A stretch of DNA of 16,909 nt from DASQFD01 sp035633255 (GTDB lineage: Bacteria > Actinomycetota > Actinomycetes > Actinomycetales > Dermatophilaceae): the NCBI GenBank assembly GCA_035633255.1, contig DASQFD010000111.1, positions 1 to 16,909 of the forward strand, written 5' to 3'. A program made the position numbers and the translations under genes. Position 1 is the stretch's first letter, and the number at the start of each line of letters is the position of its first letter. This document shows positions 1-6,255 of this stretch, piece after piece. Under the pieces are notes generated by a model. That model saw nothing but the letters and a program-made list of their open reading frames with translations. It was not told the DNA's origin and did not search any database.

Positions 1-1
1 C

Positions 2-148
2 GTGGGGGCACCTGCGGGCTCCCGACCGGTCCTCGTCACGCGGGCCCAGCGCGACGCCGCGCGTGCCCTGGTCGAGATGGCCGAGGCCCGCGGGGAGCAG
101 GTGGCCGAGAGCCTGCGCGCCATCGCCGCCGCCCGCAGCCACGCCTGA
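2..148 (+). CDS. C-terminal fragment of an unidentified protein
   Basis: An open frame enters from the left edge of the window and ends at TGA 146-148. It gives 48 residues ending in an Ala/Arg/Glu-rich, probably helical tail (…ALVEMAEARGEQVAESLRAI…). Nearly every codon ends in G or C, as in the real genes here, which supports coding. The start lies outside the window and no family is recognisable. It is convergent with the alpha/beta hydrolase gene, with about 50 bp between the two stop codons. Confidence 0.5.
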   Translation: MGAPAGSRPVLVTRAQRDAARALVEMAEARGEQVAESLRAIAAARSHA

Positions 149-174
149 CCTCGCACCCGGCTCAGGTCGGGCGG

Positions 175-209
175 GCCGGGTCAGGCCGAGGGTGCCGGGT
201 CAGGCCGAG
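175..209. repeat. 16-bp direct duplication across the hydrolase stop codon
   Basis: GCCGGGTCAGGCCGAG occurs at 175-190 and again at 194-209, separated by GGT. The right copy contains the stop codon of the hydrolase gene (tca, 200-202). It looks like a small slippage duplication in the gap between two convergent genes; no function is evident. Confidence 0.7.
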
Positions 210-1018
210 CGGAGGGCCCGCTCGAGGACCGCGTCCGCCACCTCGCGGCTGCGCCTCTCGGGCAGCCAGTGCCCCTCGTCGAGCTCGACGAACCGGTAGT
301 CCGACCCGACGCGGTGCGCCGTCCCCTCGGCCGCCTCACGGCCGAGCGCGGGGTCGCGCCGACCCCACAGGTAGGTGGTCGGCACCTCGACGCGGCGCAC
401 CGGCACGTCGCGGGAGAACGGGATCGCGCGGTACCAGCCGAGCGCCCCGGACAGGATGCCCGGCTCGGACATCGCCGCCGCGTAGCGCCGGGCATGCGAG
501 CTCGGGCACCCCATCTGCTCCAGCATGAGCCGGATCGTCGGCCGGACGAGGAGCTCCGGCAGCACCGGGAGCTGGAAGAACCCCATGTACCACGACCGCA
601 GCGCCTGTCCGCCCGACCGCAGCGCCTTGCCCATCGCGGCCGGGTGGGGGGTCGACAGCACGGTGAGCGAGGCCACCCGGTCCGGGTGCCATGCCCCCAT
701 CGCCCACGCCGGTGCGCCACCCCAGTCGTGCCCGACGACGTGCGCCTGCTCGGCGCCGGCGGCGTCGAGCAGGGCGACGACGTCGGCCGTCGTCTCGGCC
801 GTCGTGTAGGCCGAGCGCGCCGAGGGGGAGGCCGACGCGGCATACCCGCGTTGGGTGGGCACCAGGGTGCGCAGGCCGCGCTCGGTGAGCAGCGGCACGA
901 CGTCCTCGAAGGCGTCGGGGGTCTGGGGGAAACCGTGCAGGAGGACGACGACCGGCCCGTCCCGCGGGCCCTCGTCACGCACGGGGAAGGTGAGGCCGTC
1001 GCGGGTGAAGGAGTCCAT
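200..1018 (-). CDS. Alpha/beta hydrolase, epoxide-hydrolase-like
   Basis: The 272-residue protein has the alpha/beta-hydrolase core with features of the epoxide hydrolase/haloalkane dehalogenase branch. HGFP at 28-31 forms the oxyanion region. The nucleophile elbow is GHDWGG (96-101), with Asp98 in place of Ser. Asp222 (GRRDPAL) and His250 (DEGHW) complete the likely triad. Tyr144 (SWYMGFF) and Tyr196 (GWYR) sit in the cap where epoxide hydrolases carry ring-opening tyrosines. Hydrolysis of an epoxide to a diol in the cytoplasm is therefore the likely chemistry; the substrate is unknown. The ATG at 1016-1018 begins the recognisable core; a G-rich stretch (GGTAGGGGG) lies just upstream. It follows rlmN by about 110 bp on the same strand and may have its own promoter. 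A dehalogenase is a less likely alternative. Confidence 0.9.
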   Translation of the reverse strand: MDSFTRDGLTFPVRDEGPRDGPVVVLLHGFPQTPDAFEDVVPLLTERGLRTLVPTQRGYAASASPSARSAYTTAETTADVVALLDAAGAEQAHVVGHDWGGAPAWAMGAWHPDRVASLTVLSTPHPAAMGKALRSGGQALRSWYMGFFQLPVLPELLVRPTIRLMLEQMGCPSSHARRYAAAMSEPGILSGALGWYRAIPFSRDVPVRRVEVPTTYLWGRRDPALGREAAEGTAHRVGSDYRFVELDEGHWLPERRSREVADAVLERALRSA

Positions 1019-1062
1019 CCCCCTACCCTGCCGCACCGGGCCCCGCGGAGGGCCGGAGCGAC

Positions 1063-1078
1063 CGGCGCAGGTGCGCCG
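1063..1078 (-). terminator. Hairpin in the rlmN-hydrolase gap
   Basis: A 7-bp inverted repeat (CGGCGCA, GG, TGCGCCG) lies about 50 nt downstream of the rlmN stop. There is no T-tract, so it is only a candidate for ending or attenuating the rlmN transcript. Confidence 0.3.
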
Positions 1079-1127
1079 ACGCCGAGGGAGCGCCCCTGAC
1101 CTCCTCCCGGCCGGCGTGGGCGCGCCG

Positions 1128-2342
1128 TCAGGTTGACGTGGCCGCGAGCTGGCCGCAGGCCCCGTCGATGTCCGAGCCGCGGGTGTCCCGCACCGTCGTC
1201 GGGACGCCGTGGGCGCGCAGCCGCTCGACGAACTGCTGCTCCACACCGGGGCGGGACGCCGTCCAGCGCGAGCCGGGCGTGGGGTTGAGCGGGATGGGGT
1301 TGACGTGCACCCAGCCCAGCCCCCGGGCGGCGAGCTTCCTCCCCAGCAGGTCCGCGCGCCAGGCCTGGTCGTTGACGTCCCGGATCAGCGCGTACTCGAT
1401 GGACACCCGCCGCCCGGTCAAGTCGAAGTAGCGCCGCGCCGCGTCGATGGCCTCGTCGACCTTCCACCGGGTGTTGACGGGCACCAGCTCGTCGCGCAGC
1501 CGGTCGTCCGGCGCGTGCAGCGAGAGCGCGAGGGTGACCGGGATGCCCTCGGCGGCGAGCCTGTCGATGCCGGGCACCAGCCCGACCGTCGACATGGTGA
1601 TCCCGCGTGCCGACATGCCGAGCCCGTCCGGCACCGGATCGGTCAGCCGGCGGATCGCACCCAGCGAGGCGCGGTAGTTCGCCAGCGCCTCCCCCATGCC
1701 CATGAAGACGACGTTGGTGACCCGGGCCGGGCCGCCCGGTGCCCCGTCGCCGTCGTCGCCGGCCTCGTCCCCCAGCCCGGTGTGACCGCGGGGGTATGCC
1801 GTCCGGCCCGGTCCGAGCCCACCGTGGCGAAGCCGGCGGCCGGCGTCCACGACCTGCTCGACGATCTCGGCGGTGGACAGGTTGCGGGTCAGGCCGGCCT
1901 GGCCGGTCGCGCAGAACGGGCAGTTCATGCCGCAGCCGGCCTGGCTGGAGACGCAGAGGGTGACCCGTCTCGGGTAGCGCATGAGCACGCTCTCGACCAG
2001 CGCGCCGTCGTGCAGCCGCCACACGGACTTCTGGGTCGCGCCACCGTCCGCGGCGAGGGTGCGCACCTCGGTGAGCAGCCGCGGCAGCAGCGCGGCGACC
2101 AGCTCCCCGCGCTCGGCCCCGGGGAGGTCCGTCATCGCGTCGGGGTCCTGGACCAGCCGGTCGAAGTAGTGCACGGAGAGCTGCCTGGCCCGGAAGCCGC
2201 GGTGGCCGAGCCCCTCCACGACGGCGCGGCGCTCCCCCGGGTCGAGGTCGGCGAGGTGGCGCGGCGGCTTGCCACGGCGCGGGGCGGTGAAGGTCAGCCG
2301 GCCCGGCTCGGGCCGGGCCGCCGGCACGGGCAGGTCGGTCAC
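1128..2342 (-). CDS. rlmN: Dual-specificity RNA methyltransferase RlmN
   Basis: This radical-SAM enzyme places a methyl group on C2 of A2503 in 23S rRNA and A37 in some tRNAs. The 404-residue product shows the iron-sulfur motif C137-x3-C141-x2-C144 (GCGMNCPFC). The two catalytic cysteines of the family are present: Cys130 (LCVSSQAGC) and Cys396 (DIDGACGQL). GMGEAL (215-220) and the HVNPIPLNP segment (346-354) are also conserved. The GTG at 2340-2342 was chosen because its GTGA overlaps the cdsA stop, indicating translational coupling; a GTG at 2372 is an in-frame alternative. It is longer than typical homologues because of a Gly/Asp-rich insertion at about residues 170-205, just before the conserved VTNVVFMGMG strand. 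Confidence 0.96.
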   Translation of the reverse strand: MTDLPVPAARPEPGRLTFTAPRRGKPPRHLADLDPGERRAVVEGLGHRGFRARQLSVHYFDRLVQDPDAMTDLPGAERGELVAALLPRLLTEVRTLAADGGATQKSVWRLHDGALVESVLMRYPRRVTLCVSSQAGCGMNCPFCATGQAGLTRNLSTAEIVEQVVDAGRRLRHGGLGPGRTAYPRGHTGLGDEAGDDGDGAPGGPARVTNVVFMGMGEALANYRASLGAIRRLTDPVPDGLGMSARGITMSTVGLVPGIDRLAAEGIPVTLALSLHAPDDRLRDELVPVNTRWKVDEAIDAARRYFDLTGRRVSIEYALIRDVNDQAWRADLLGRKLAARGLGWVHVNPIPLNPTPGSRWTASRPGVEQQFVERLRAHGVPTTVRDTRGSDIDGACGQLAATST

Positions 2343-3193
2343 GGCGCGCCGACGAGCAGCAGCAGGCCCCACACCAGCGGGGCGGTGAGGATGAGGGAGT
2401 CGAGGCGGTCCATGAGCCCACCGTGGCCCGGCAGGAGCGAGCCCATGTCCTTGATGCCGAGGTCGCGCTTGATGCTGGACTCCACGAGGTCACCGAGTGT
2501 GGCCGTGGCGGCGACGAGCGCCCCGATGAGCGCCCCGGCCCACCACGCCCCGTCGAGCAGGACGACCAGGGCGACCGCACCGACGACCGCACAGGTGAGC
2601 ACCGACCCGGCGAAGCCCTCCCAGGACTTCTTGGGGCTGAGCGAGGGCGCCATGGGGTGCTTGCCGAGGAGGACGCCCACGGCATACCCCCCGATGTCGG
2701 AGAACACGGTGACGAGGATGAAGAAGACGACCCGCAGGTGCCCGTCGTCCGGCGCCAGCATGAGGGAGGCGAAGCCGGCCAGGAAGCACGGGTAGAGCGC
2801 GATGAGGAAGCCGCCGCCGATGTCCCGGGCGGCACCGTCGAGCCCGTCCGCCACCCGCCACAGCAGGATGCCGACGCAGGTCAGGCCGAAGGTGAGGACC
2901 AGCGCCTCGCCGCCTCCCGCGTAGGCCCCGATCACCATGCTCGCGGCTCCGATGAGCACCGGCACGAGGGGGGCGTGGATCTTCGCCGAGTGCAGCGCCC
3001 GGCGCATCTCCCAGGCGCCGATGCCGATCGCCACGACCAGGACGGGCACGAAGAGCTCGCGGCGCAGTGCGAGGGGGACGATGACCAGCGCGGCGAGTCC
3101 CACCCCCACCGCGATGGCCGCGGGCAGGTTGCGCCCGGCCCGCGACGGCCGGCCGGGGGCGGTCACGGGGGTGGGGGTCGCGGGAGGGGGCAT
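2339..3193 (-). CDS. cdsA: Phosphatidate cytidylyltransferase (CDP-diglyceride synthase)
   Basis: The integral membrane enzyme converts phosphatidate and CTP to CDP-diacylglycerol, the precursor of all phospholipids. The 284-residue protein has a Pro-rich cytoplasmic start (1-20) and about eight hydrophobic segments between 23 and 282. SPKKSWEGF (186-194) and the PF01148 signature at about 239-265 (SSIKRD…KD…LPGHGGLMDRLDS) are essentially perfect, including the metal-binding acidic residues. ATG 3191-3193 is the start. The stop overlaps the rlmN GTG by 4 bp. It lies about 125 bp downstream of frr in the usual actinobacterial order. Confidence 0.96.
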   Translation of the reverse strand: MPPPATPTPVTAPGRPSRAGRNLPAAIAVGVGLAALVIVPLALRRELFVPVLVVAIGIGAWEMRRALHSAKIHAPLVPVLIGAASMVIGAYAGGGEALVLTFGLTCVGILLWRVADGLDGAARDIGGGFLIALYPCFLAGFASLMLAPDDGHLRVVFFILVTVFSDIGGYAVGVLLGKHPMAPSLSPKKSWEGFAGSVLTCAVVGAVALVVLLDGAWWAGALIGALVAATATLGDLVESSIKRDLGIKDMGSLLPGHGGLMDRLDSLILTAPLVWGLLLLVGAP

Positions 3194-3319
3194 CGTCAGG
3201 GGGACCTGCTCGTCTCGGGTCGGGGGTTCAGGGGTCGGGGGTCCGGCTCGGGTCTCGGGTCGGGGTCTTGGTTCTCGGGCTCGTGGGCCACCTGCCGGTG
3301 CGGCCGAGGTCGGGGCCCG
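3194..3319. repeat. Low-complexity frr-cdsA spacer with direct repeats
   Basis: This gap holds no gene. It is built of reiterated TCGGG/CTCGGG units; GTCTCGGGTCGGGG is present twice (3212-3225 and 3252-3265). On the transcribed minus strand this is a C-rich, G-poor leader for cdsA. No clear ribosome-binding site or T-tract is visible. Confidence 0.6.
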
Positions 3320-3877
3320 TCAGACCTCGAGCAGCTCGGCCTCCTTGCGCCCGAGCAGGTCGTCGACGCTCTCGACGTACTTGCGGGTCGTGGCCTCGAG
3401 CTCCTTCTCGGCCCGGGTCACGGCGTCCTCGCCGACCTCGCCGTCGCGGACCAGCCGCTCGAGGGCGTCCTTGGCGTGCCGCCGGACGTTCCGCACGGCG
3501 ACCTTGGCCTCCTCCGCCTGGTGGCGCGCCATCTTGATGTACTCCTTGCGCCGCTCCTCGGTGAGCACCGGCATGACGCAACGGATGACGTTGCCGTCGT
3601 TGCTCGGGTTGACGCCGAGGTCGGCGTCGCGGATCGCCTTCTCGATGCCGTGCATCGAGCCCTTGTCATAGGGGGAGATGACGATGGTGCGGGCTTCGGG
3701 TGTCTGGAACGACGCGAGCTGCTGCAGCGGCGTCGGCGCGCCGTAGTAGTCGACGACGAGCTTGCTGAACATGCCGGGGTGCGCGCGGCCGGTCCGGATG
3801 GCCGCGAAGTCCTCCTTGGCGACCTCGACGGCCTTCTCCATCTTCTCCTCGGCTTCGAACATCGTCTCGTCGATCAT
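3320..3877 (-). CDS. frr: Ribosome recycling factor
   Basis: The 185-residue protein is the standard length for RRF, which with EF-G splits the post-termination ribosome. Recognisable family segments are FAAIRTGRAHPGMF (24-37), YYGAPTPLQQLAS (44-56), the central PYDKGSMHGIEKAI and NPSNDGNVIR regions, and the helix LTEERRKEYIKMARHQAEEAKVAVRN. The ATG at 3875-3877 has a good upstream GGAGAGAAGG. It follows pyrH by about 155 bp in the same direction. Confidence 0.97.
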   Translation of the reverse strand: MIDETMFEAEEKMEKAVEVAKEDFAAIRTGRAHPGMFSKLVVDYYGAPTPLQQLASFQTPEARTIVISPYDKGSMHGIEKAIRDADLGVNPSNDGNVIRCVMPVLTEERRKEYIKMARHQAEEAKVAVRNVRRHAKDALERLVRDGEVGEDAVTRAEKELEATTRKYVESVDDLLGRKEAELLEV

Positions 3878-3989
3878 CGGTCCTTCTCTCCTCGTCGTAC
3901 CCGTGGCCCGTCAGGGTGCGGCGGGACCCGCGCCCTCCGGCGCCGAGTGTGCCAAACGTGCGGTGGCCGCCTTCGTGCCTGCTCCGGCT

Positions 3990-4029
3990 CCACCCGAGTA
4001 TGCCGGGTGGCCGGCCGAGCCGACCGGCC
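3990..4029 (-). terminator. Two tandem hairpins just after pyrH
   Basis: Beginning 3 nt after the pyrH stop are two adjacent inverted repeats. One at 4009-4029 has arms GGCCGG/CCGGCC, extendable to 9 bp with a wobble pair and a 3-nt loop. One at 3990-4010 has 7-bp arms CCACCCG/CGGGTGG around AGTATGC. No T-tract follows, so they may stabilise the pyrH 3' end or partly terminate before frr rather than act as a full terminator. Confidence 0.45.
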
Positions 4030-4032
4030 CCG

Positions 4033-4827
4033 TCACCCCGCGCTGACGAGGGTGCCGATGCGCTCGCCGCGGACCGCCCGGGTGATGTTGCCCTCGCCCT
4101 CCATGCCGAAGACGACCATCGGCAGGCGGTTCTCCATGCACAGGCTGAGCGCCGCGGCGTCGACCACCTTGAGGCCGCGGCGCAGCGCGTCGTCGTAGGT
4201 GATGCTCTCCAGCTTGCGTGCCTGTGGGTTGGTGCGCGGGTCGTCGTCGTAGACCCCGTCCACGCCGCTCTTGCTCATCAGTACCGCGTCGCACTTGCAC
4301 TCCAGCGCCCGCTGGGCGCTCACCGTGTCGGTGGAGAAGTACGGCATACCGGCCCCGGCGCCGAAGATGACGACTCGGCCCTTCTCCAGGTGGCGGATCG
4401 CCCGGCGCGGGATGTAGGGCTCGGCGACCTGCCCCATGGTGATGGCCGTCTGCACACGGGTGTCGATGCCCTCCTTCTCGAGGAAGTCCTGCAGTGCCAG
4501 GCAGTTCATCACGGTGCCGAGCATGCCCATGTAGTCGGCGCGCGACCGCTCCATGCCCTTCTGCTGCAGCTCGGCGCCCCGGAAGAAGTTGCCGCCACCG
4601 ACGACCACGGCCACCTGGATGCCCTCCCGCACCGCCGCGGCGATCTGCCGCGCGATGCCTCGCACGACCTCGGGGTCCACCCCGATCCGGCCCCCGCCGA
4701 ACACCTCGCCGGACAGCTTGAGCAGCACCCGCCGGGGTCGCCCCTGCTGGTCGGTGGCCGACGCGGTCGGCTCGGGCGACGTGGCGACCGGTGCGCTGCT
4801 GGGGGCCTGCGTCGCGGCTGTCGTCAC
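4033..4827 (-). CDS. pyrH: UMP kinase
   Basis: This amino-acid-kinase-fold enzyme phosphorylates UMP to UDP using ATP. The 264-residue protein has KLSGE (37-41), the GGGNFFRG phosphate loop (77-84), DYMGMLGTVMN (98-108), GAGAGMPYFSTDT (156-168) and DGVYDDDP (190-197). All are family hallmarks. The GTG at 4825-4827 was chosen because AGGAGACC (4831-4838 on the plus strand, reverse complement) is well placed upstream. An N-terminal Ala/Thr/Ser/Pro-rich extension of about 30 residues precedes the core. It is preceded by a leader with tandem repeats and a probable small ORF, and followed by two hairpins and frr. Confidence 0.96.
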   Translation of the reverse strand: MTTAATQAPSSAPVATSPEPTASATDQQGRPRRVLLKLSGEVFGGGRIGVDPEVVRGIARQIAAAVREGIQVAVVVGGGNFFRGAELQQKGMERSRADYMGMLGTVMNCLALQDFLEKEGIDTRVQTAITMGQVAEPYIPRRAIRHLEKGRVVIFGAGAGMPYFSTDTVSAQRALECKCDAVLMSKSGVDGVYDDDPRTNPQARKLESITYDDALRRGLKVVDAAALSLCMENRLPMVVFGMEGEGNITRAVRGERIGTLVSAG

Positions 4828-4933
4828 GAAGGTCTCCTCGGCTGGACGGACGGTGGCTCGATCCTTCCACACCGGGCACCGTGGGCACCGCGTCGCCATC
4901 GGGCATCGTCGCGACCTCCCGGGGGGTCGAGCC

Positions 4934-4991
4934 GGTGTGGCTGCTCGGCCGGTGCAGCCGCTCAGCCGGTACAGCCACTCAGCCGGTGTGG
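4934..4991. repeat. 17-bp tandem repeat in the pyrH leader
   Basis: Three contiguous imperfect 17-bp units lie at 4934-4950, 4951-4967 and 4968-4984, with a fourth unit beginning at 4985. The best pair, GGTGCAGCCGCTCAGCC and GGTACAGCCACTCAGCC, differs at two positions. On the minus strand the units carry GGCTG…CAGCC complementarity and can pair with each other as RNA. They overlap the end of the 43-codon small ORF and lie about 110 nt before pyrH. Confidence 0.65.
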
Positions 4992-5110
4992 AGGCGGGCC
5001 CGGGCCTCCCGGACCCGCACCACCGTCACCGGCTCGTCCTTCAGGTCCGCGACCGTGTCGATGTCCTCCCACCCCCACCGTTGACCCGGCACCTCCCCGT
5101 TGACCGGCAT
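4979..5110 (-). CDS. Probable 43-residue small protein in the pyrH leader
   Basis: An ATG (5108-5110) to TGA (4979-4981) frame encodes 43 residues: MPVNGEVPGQRWGWEDID followed by TVADLKDEPVTVVRVREARA and a short RLHTG tail. About 41 of 43 sense codons end in G or C, matching real genes of this genome. The amphipathic, charged composition is unlike the Arg/Pro/Ala-rich shadow frames nearby. GAGG lies 8 nt upstream of the ATG, with the octamer GGTATGCC between them. A -10-like TAGACT (5178-5183) would give a leader of about 60 nt. It would be the first gene of the pyrH-frr-cdsA-rlmN unit. I do not recognise the family; a leader peptide or a small conserved protein are both possible. Confidence 0.6.
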   Translation of the reverse strand: MPVNGEVPGQRWGWEDIDTVADLKDEPVTVVRVREARARLHTG

Positions 5111-5177
5111 GGGGCATACCTCAGTCCTCCCCCATCAGAGCACCGGGCCGAAGGGAGCCTTCGTCTCGGTCGCGTCG

Positions 5178-5183
5178 AGTCTA
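5178..5183 (-). promoter_or_regulatory. Candidate -10 element of the pyrH operon promoter
   Basis: The minus strand reads TAGACT here, matching TANNNT. A weak -35-like TGGCCG lies 16 nt upstream. Initiation near 5171 would transcribe the small ORF and then pyrH. The site lies downstream of the tsf terminator, consistent with a new transcription unit. Confidence 0.35.
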
Positions 5184-5310
5184 GGCACACCGACCGGATC
5201 GGCCAGTCGACTTGTCCACAGGCGCCGGTCGGCCCGTCCCGGCCGGCCCCCAGCCGTCGGTCCGCCACGAGGGGGCCACGCCCGCGTGTCCCGCAAGCCC
5301 ACGACGAGTC

Positions 5311-5358
5311 CACGGAAAGCGGTATGCCGCCCGGCCCAGGTGGGCGGACGGCATACCG
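5311..5358 (-). terminator. Terminator of the rpsB-tsf operon made from an inverted octamer pair
   Basis: Downstream of tsf the arms CGGTATGCCG and CGGCATACCG are perfect inverted repeats. Continued pairing gives 13 bp with a 4-nt bulge and a 9-nt loop (arms 5320-5332 and 5342-5358). On the minus strand the stem is followed by GCTTTCC, a short T-run. The arms contain the genome's over-represented octamer GGTATGCC in both orientations. Confidence 0.75.
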
Positions 5359-5382
5359 GTGCTGGTGGGTCAGGGCTGCAGG

Positions 5383-6213
5383 TCAGCCACCCACGCGGAA
5401 GCGAGCGAAGGCCGTCGCGGAGGCACCGGCCTCCTCGAGCACCTTGGCGACGCTCTTCTTGGGCTCCTTGGCGAAGGGCTGCTCGAGGAGGACGTTCTCC
5501 TTGAAGTAGCCGTTCACCCGGCCCTCGATGATGCGCGGCAGGGCCGCCTCGGGCTTGCCCTCCTCGCGGGCGGTGGCCTCCGCCACCCGGCGCTCGTTCT
5601 CCACGGTCTCGGCCGGGACGTCCTCGCGGGCGAGGACGGTCGGGGCGAACGCGGCGACGTGCATGGCGACGTCGCGAGCGACCTGCGTCTCGCCCCCCTT
5701 GGTGGACACGAGGACGCCGATCTGCGGCGGCAGGTCGGGGCTGGTCCTGTGCAGGTAGGAGACGACGTGCTCACCCTCGACGCGGGCGACGCGCTTGATC
5801 TCCACCTTCTCCCCGATCGTGGCGTTGGCCTCGTCGAGCAGGTCCTGGATGGTGCGGCCGTCCGCCGTCGCGGTGCCGAGCAGGGCGGCGGCATCGGCTG
5901 CCCCGGTCTCGACGGCCCGCTCGAGGGCGATGGCCGCGAGGGAGCCGAACTTCTCGCCCTTGGCGACGAAGTCGGTCTCGCAGAGCACTTCGACGAGGGT
6001 GCCCACTCCCCCCTCGGCGCGGGCGGCCACCAGCCCGTTGGAGGTGGTGCGGCCCTCACGCTTGGTGATGCCCTTGAGGCCCTTCACCCGAAGGATCTCG
6101 GTGGCCTTGGCACGGTCGCCCTCGGCTTCCTCGAGGGCCTTCTTGACGTCGAGCATGCCGGCGCCGGTGGACTCGCGCAGTGCCTTGATGTCAGCGGCGG
6201 TGTAGTTCGCCAT
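5383..6213 (-). CDS. tsf: Translation elongation factor Ts
   Basis: EF-Ts exchanges GDP for GTP on EF-Tu. The 276-residue protein has the N-terminal UBA-like module with TGAGMLDVKKAL (16-27), and the second signature EVLCETDFV (75-83), which contains the TDF contact with EF-Tu. The later core segments (HVAAFAPTVL, VNGYFKENVLLEQPFAK) are also typical. The start ATG (6211-6213) lies 42 bp after the rpsB stop, the universal rpsB-tsf operon, and has only a weak purine-rich upstream sequence. Transcription probably ends at the hairpin at 5311-5358. Confidence 0.97.
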   Translation of the reverse strand: MANYTAADIKALRESTGAGMLDVKKALEEAEGDRAKATEILRVKGLKGITKREGRTTSNGLVAARAEGGVGTLVEVLCETDFVAKGEKFGSLAAIALERAVETGAADAAALLGTATADGRTIQDLLDEANATIGEKVEIKRVARVEGEHVVSYLHRTSPDLPPQIGVLVSTKGGETQVARDVAMHVAAFAPTVLAREDVPAETVENERRVAEATAREEGKPEAALPRIIEGRVNGYFKENVLLEQPFAKEPKKSVAKVLEEAGASATAFARFRVGG

Positions 6214-6255
6214 GGATCGCGTCTCGCTCTTTTCTCGGATGCGTATGGACGGGGG

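Noticed and set aside
181..2835. Long minus-strand frame spanning the hydrolase, rlmN and cdsA
   Set aside because: Out of frame with all three recognised proteins and of shadow-like composition.
4828..4978. Upstream extension of pyrH to the ATG at 4899
   Set aside because: The GTG at 4827 has a well-placed AGGAG, and the extra 24 residues do not resemble UMP kinases.
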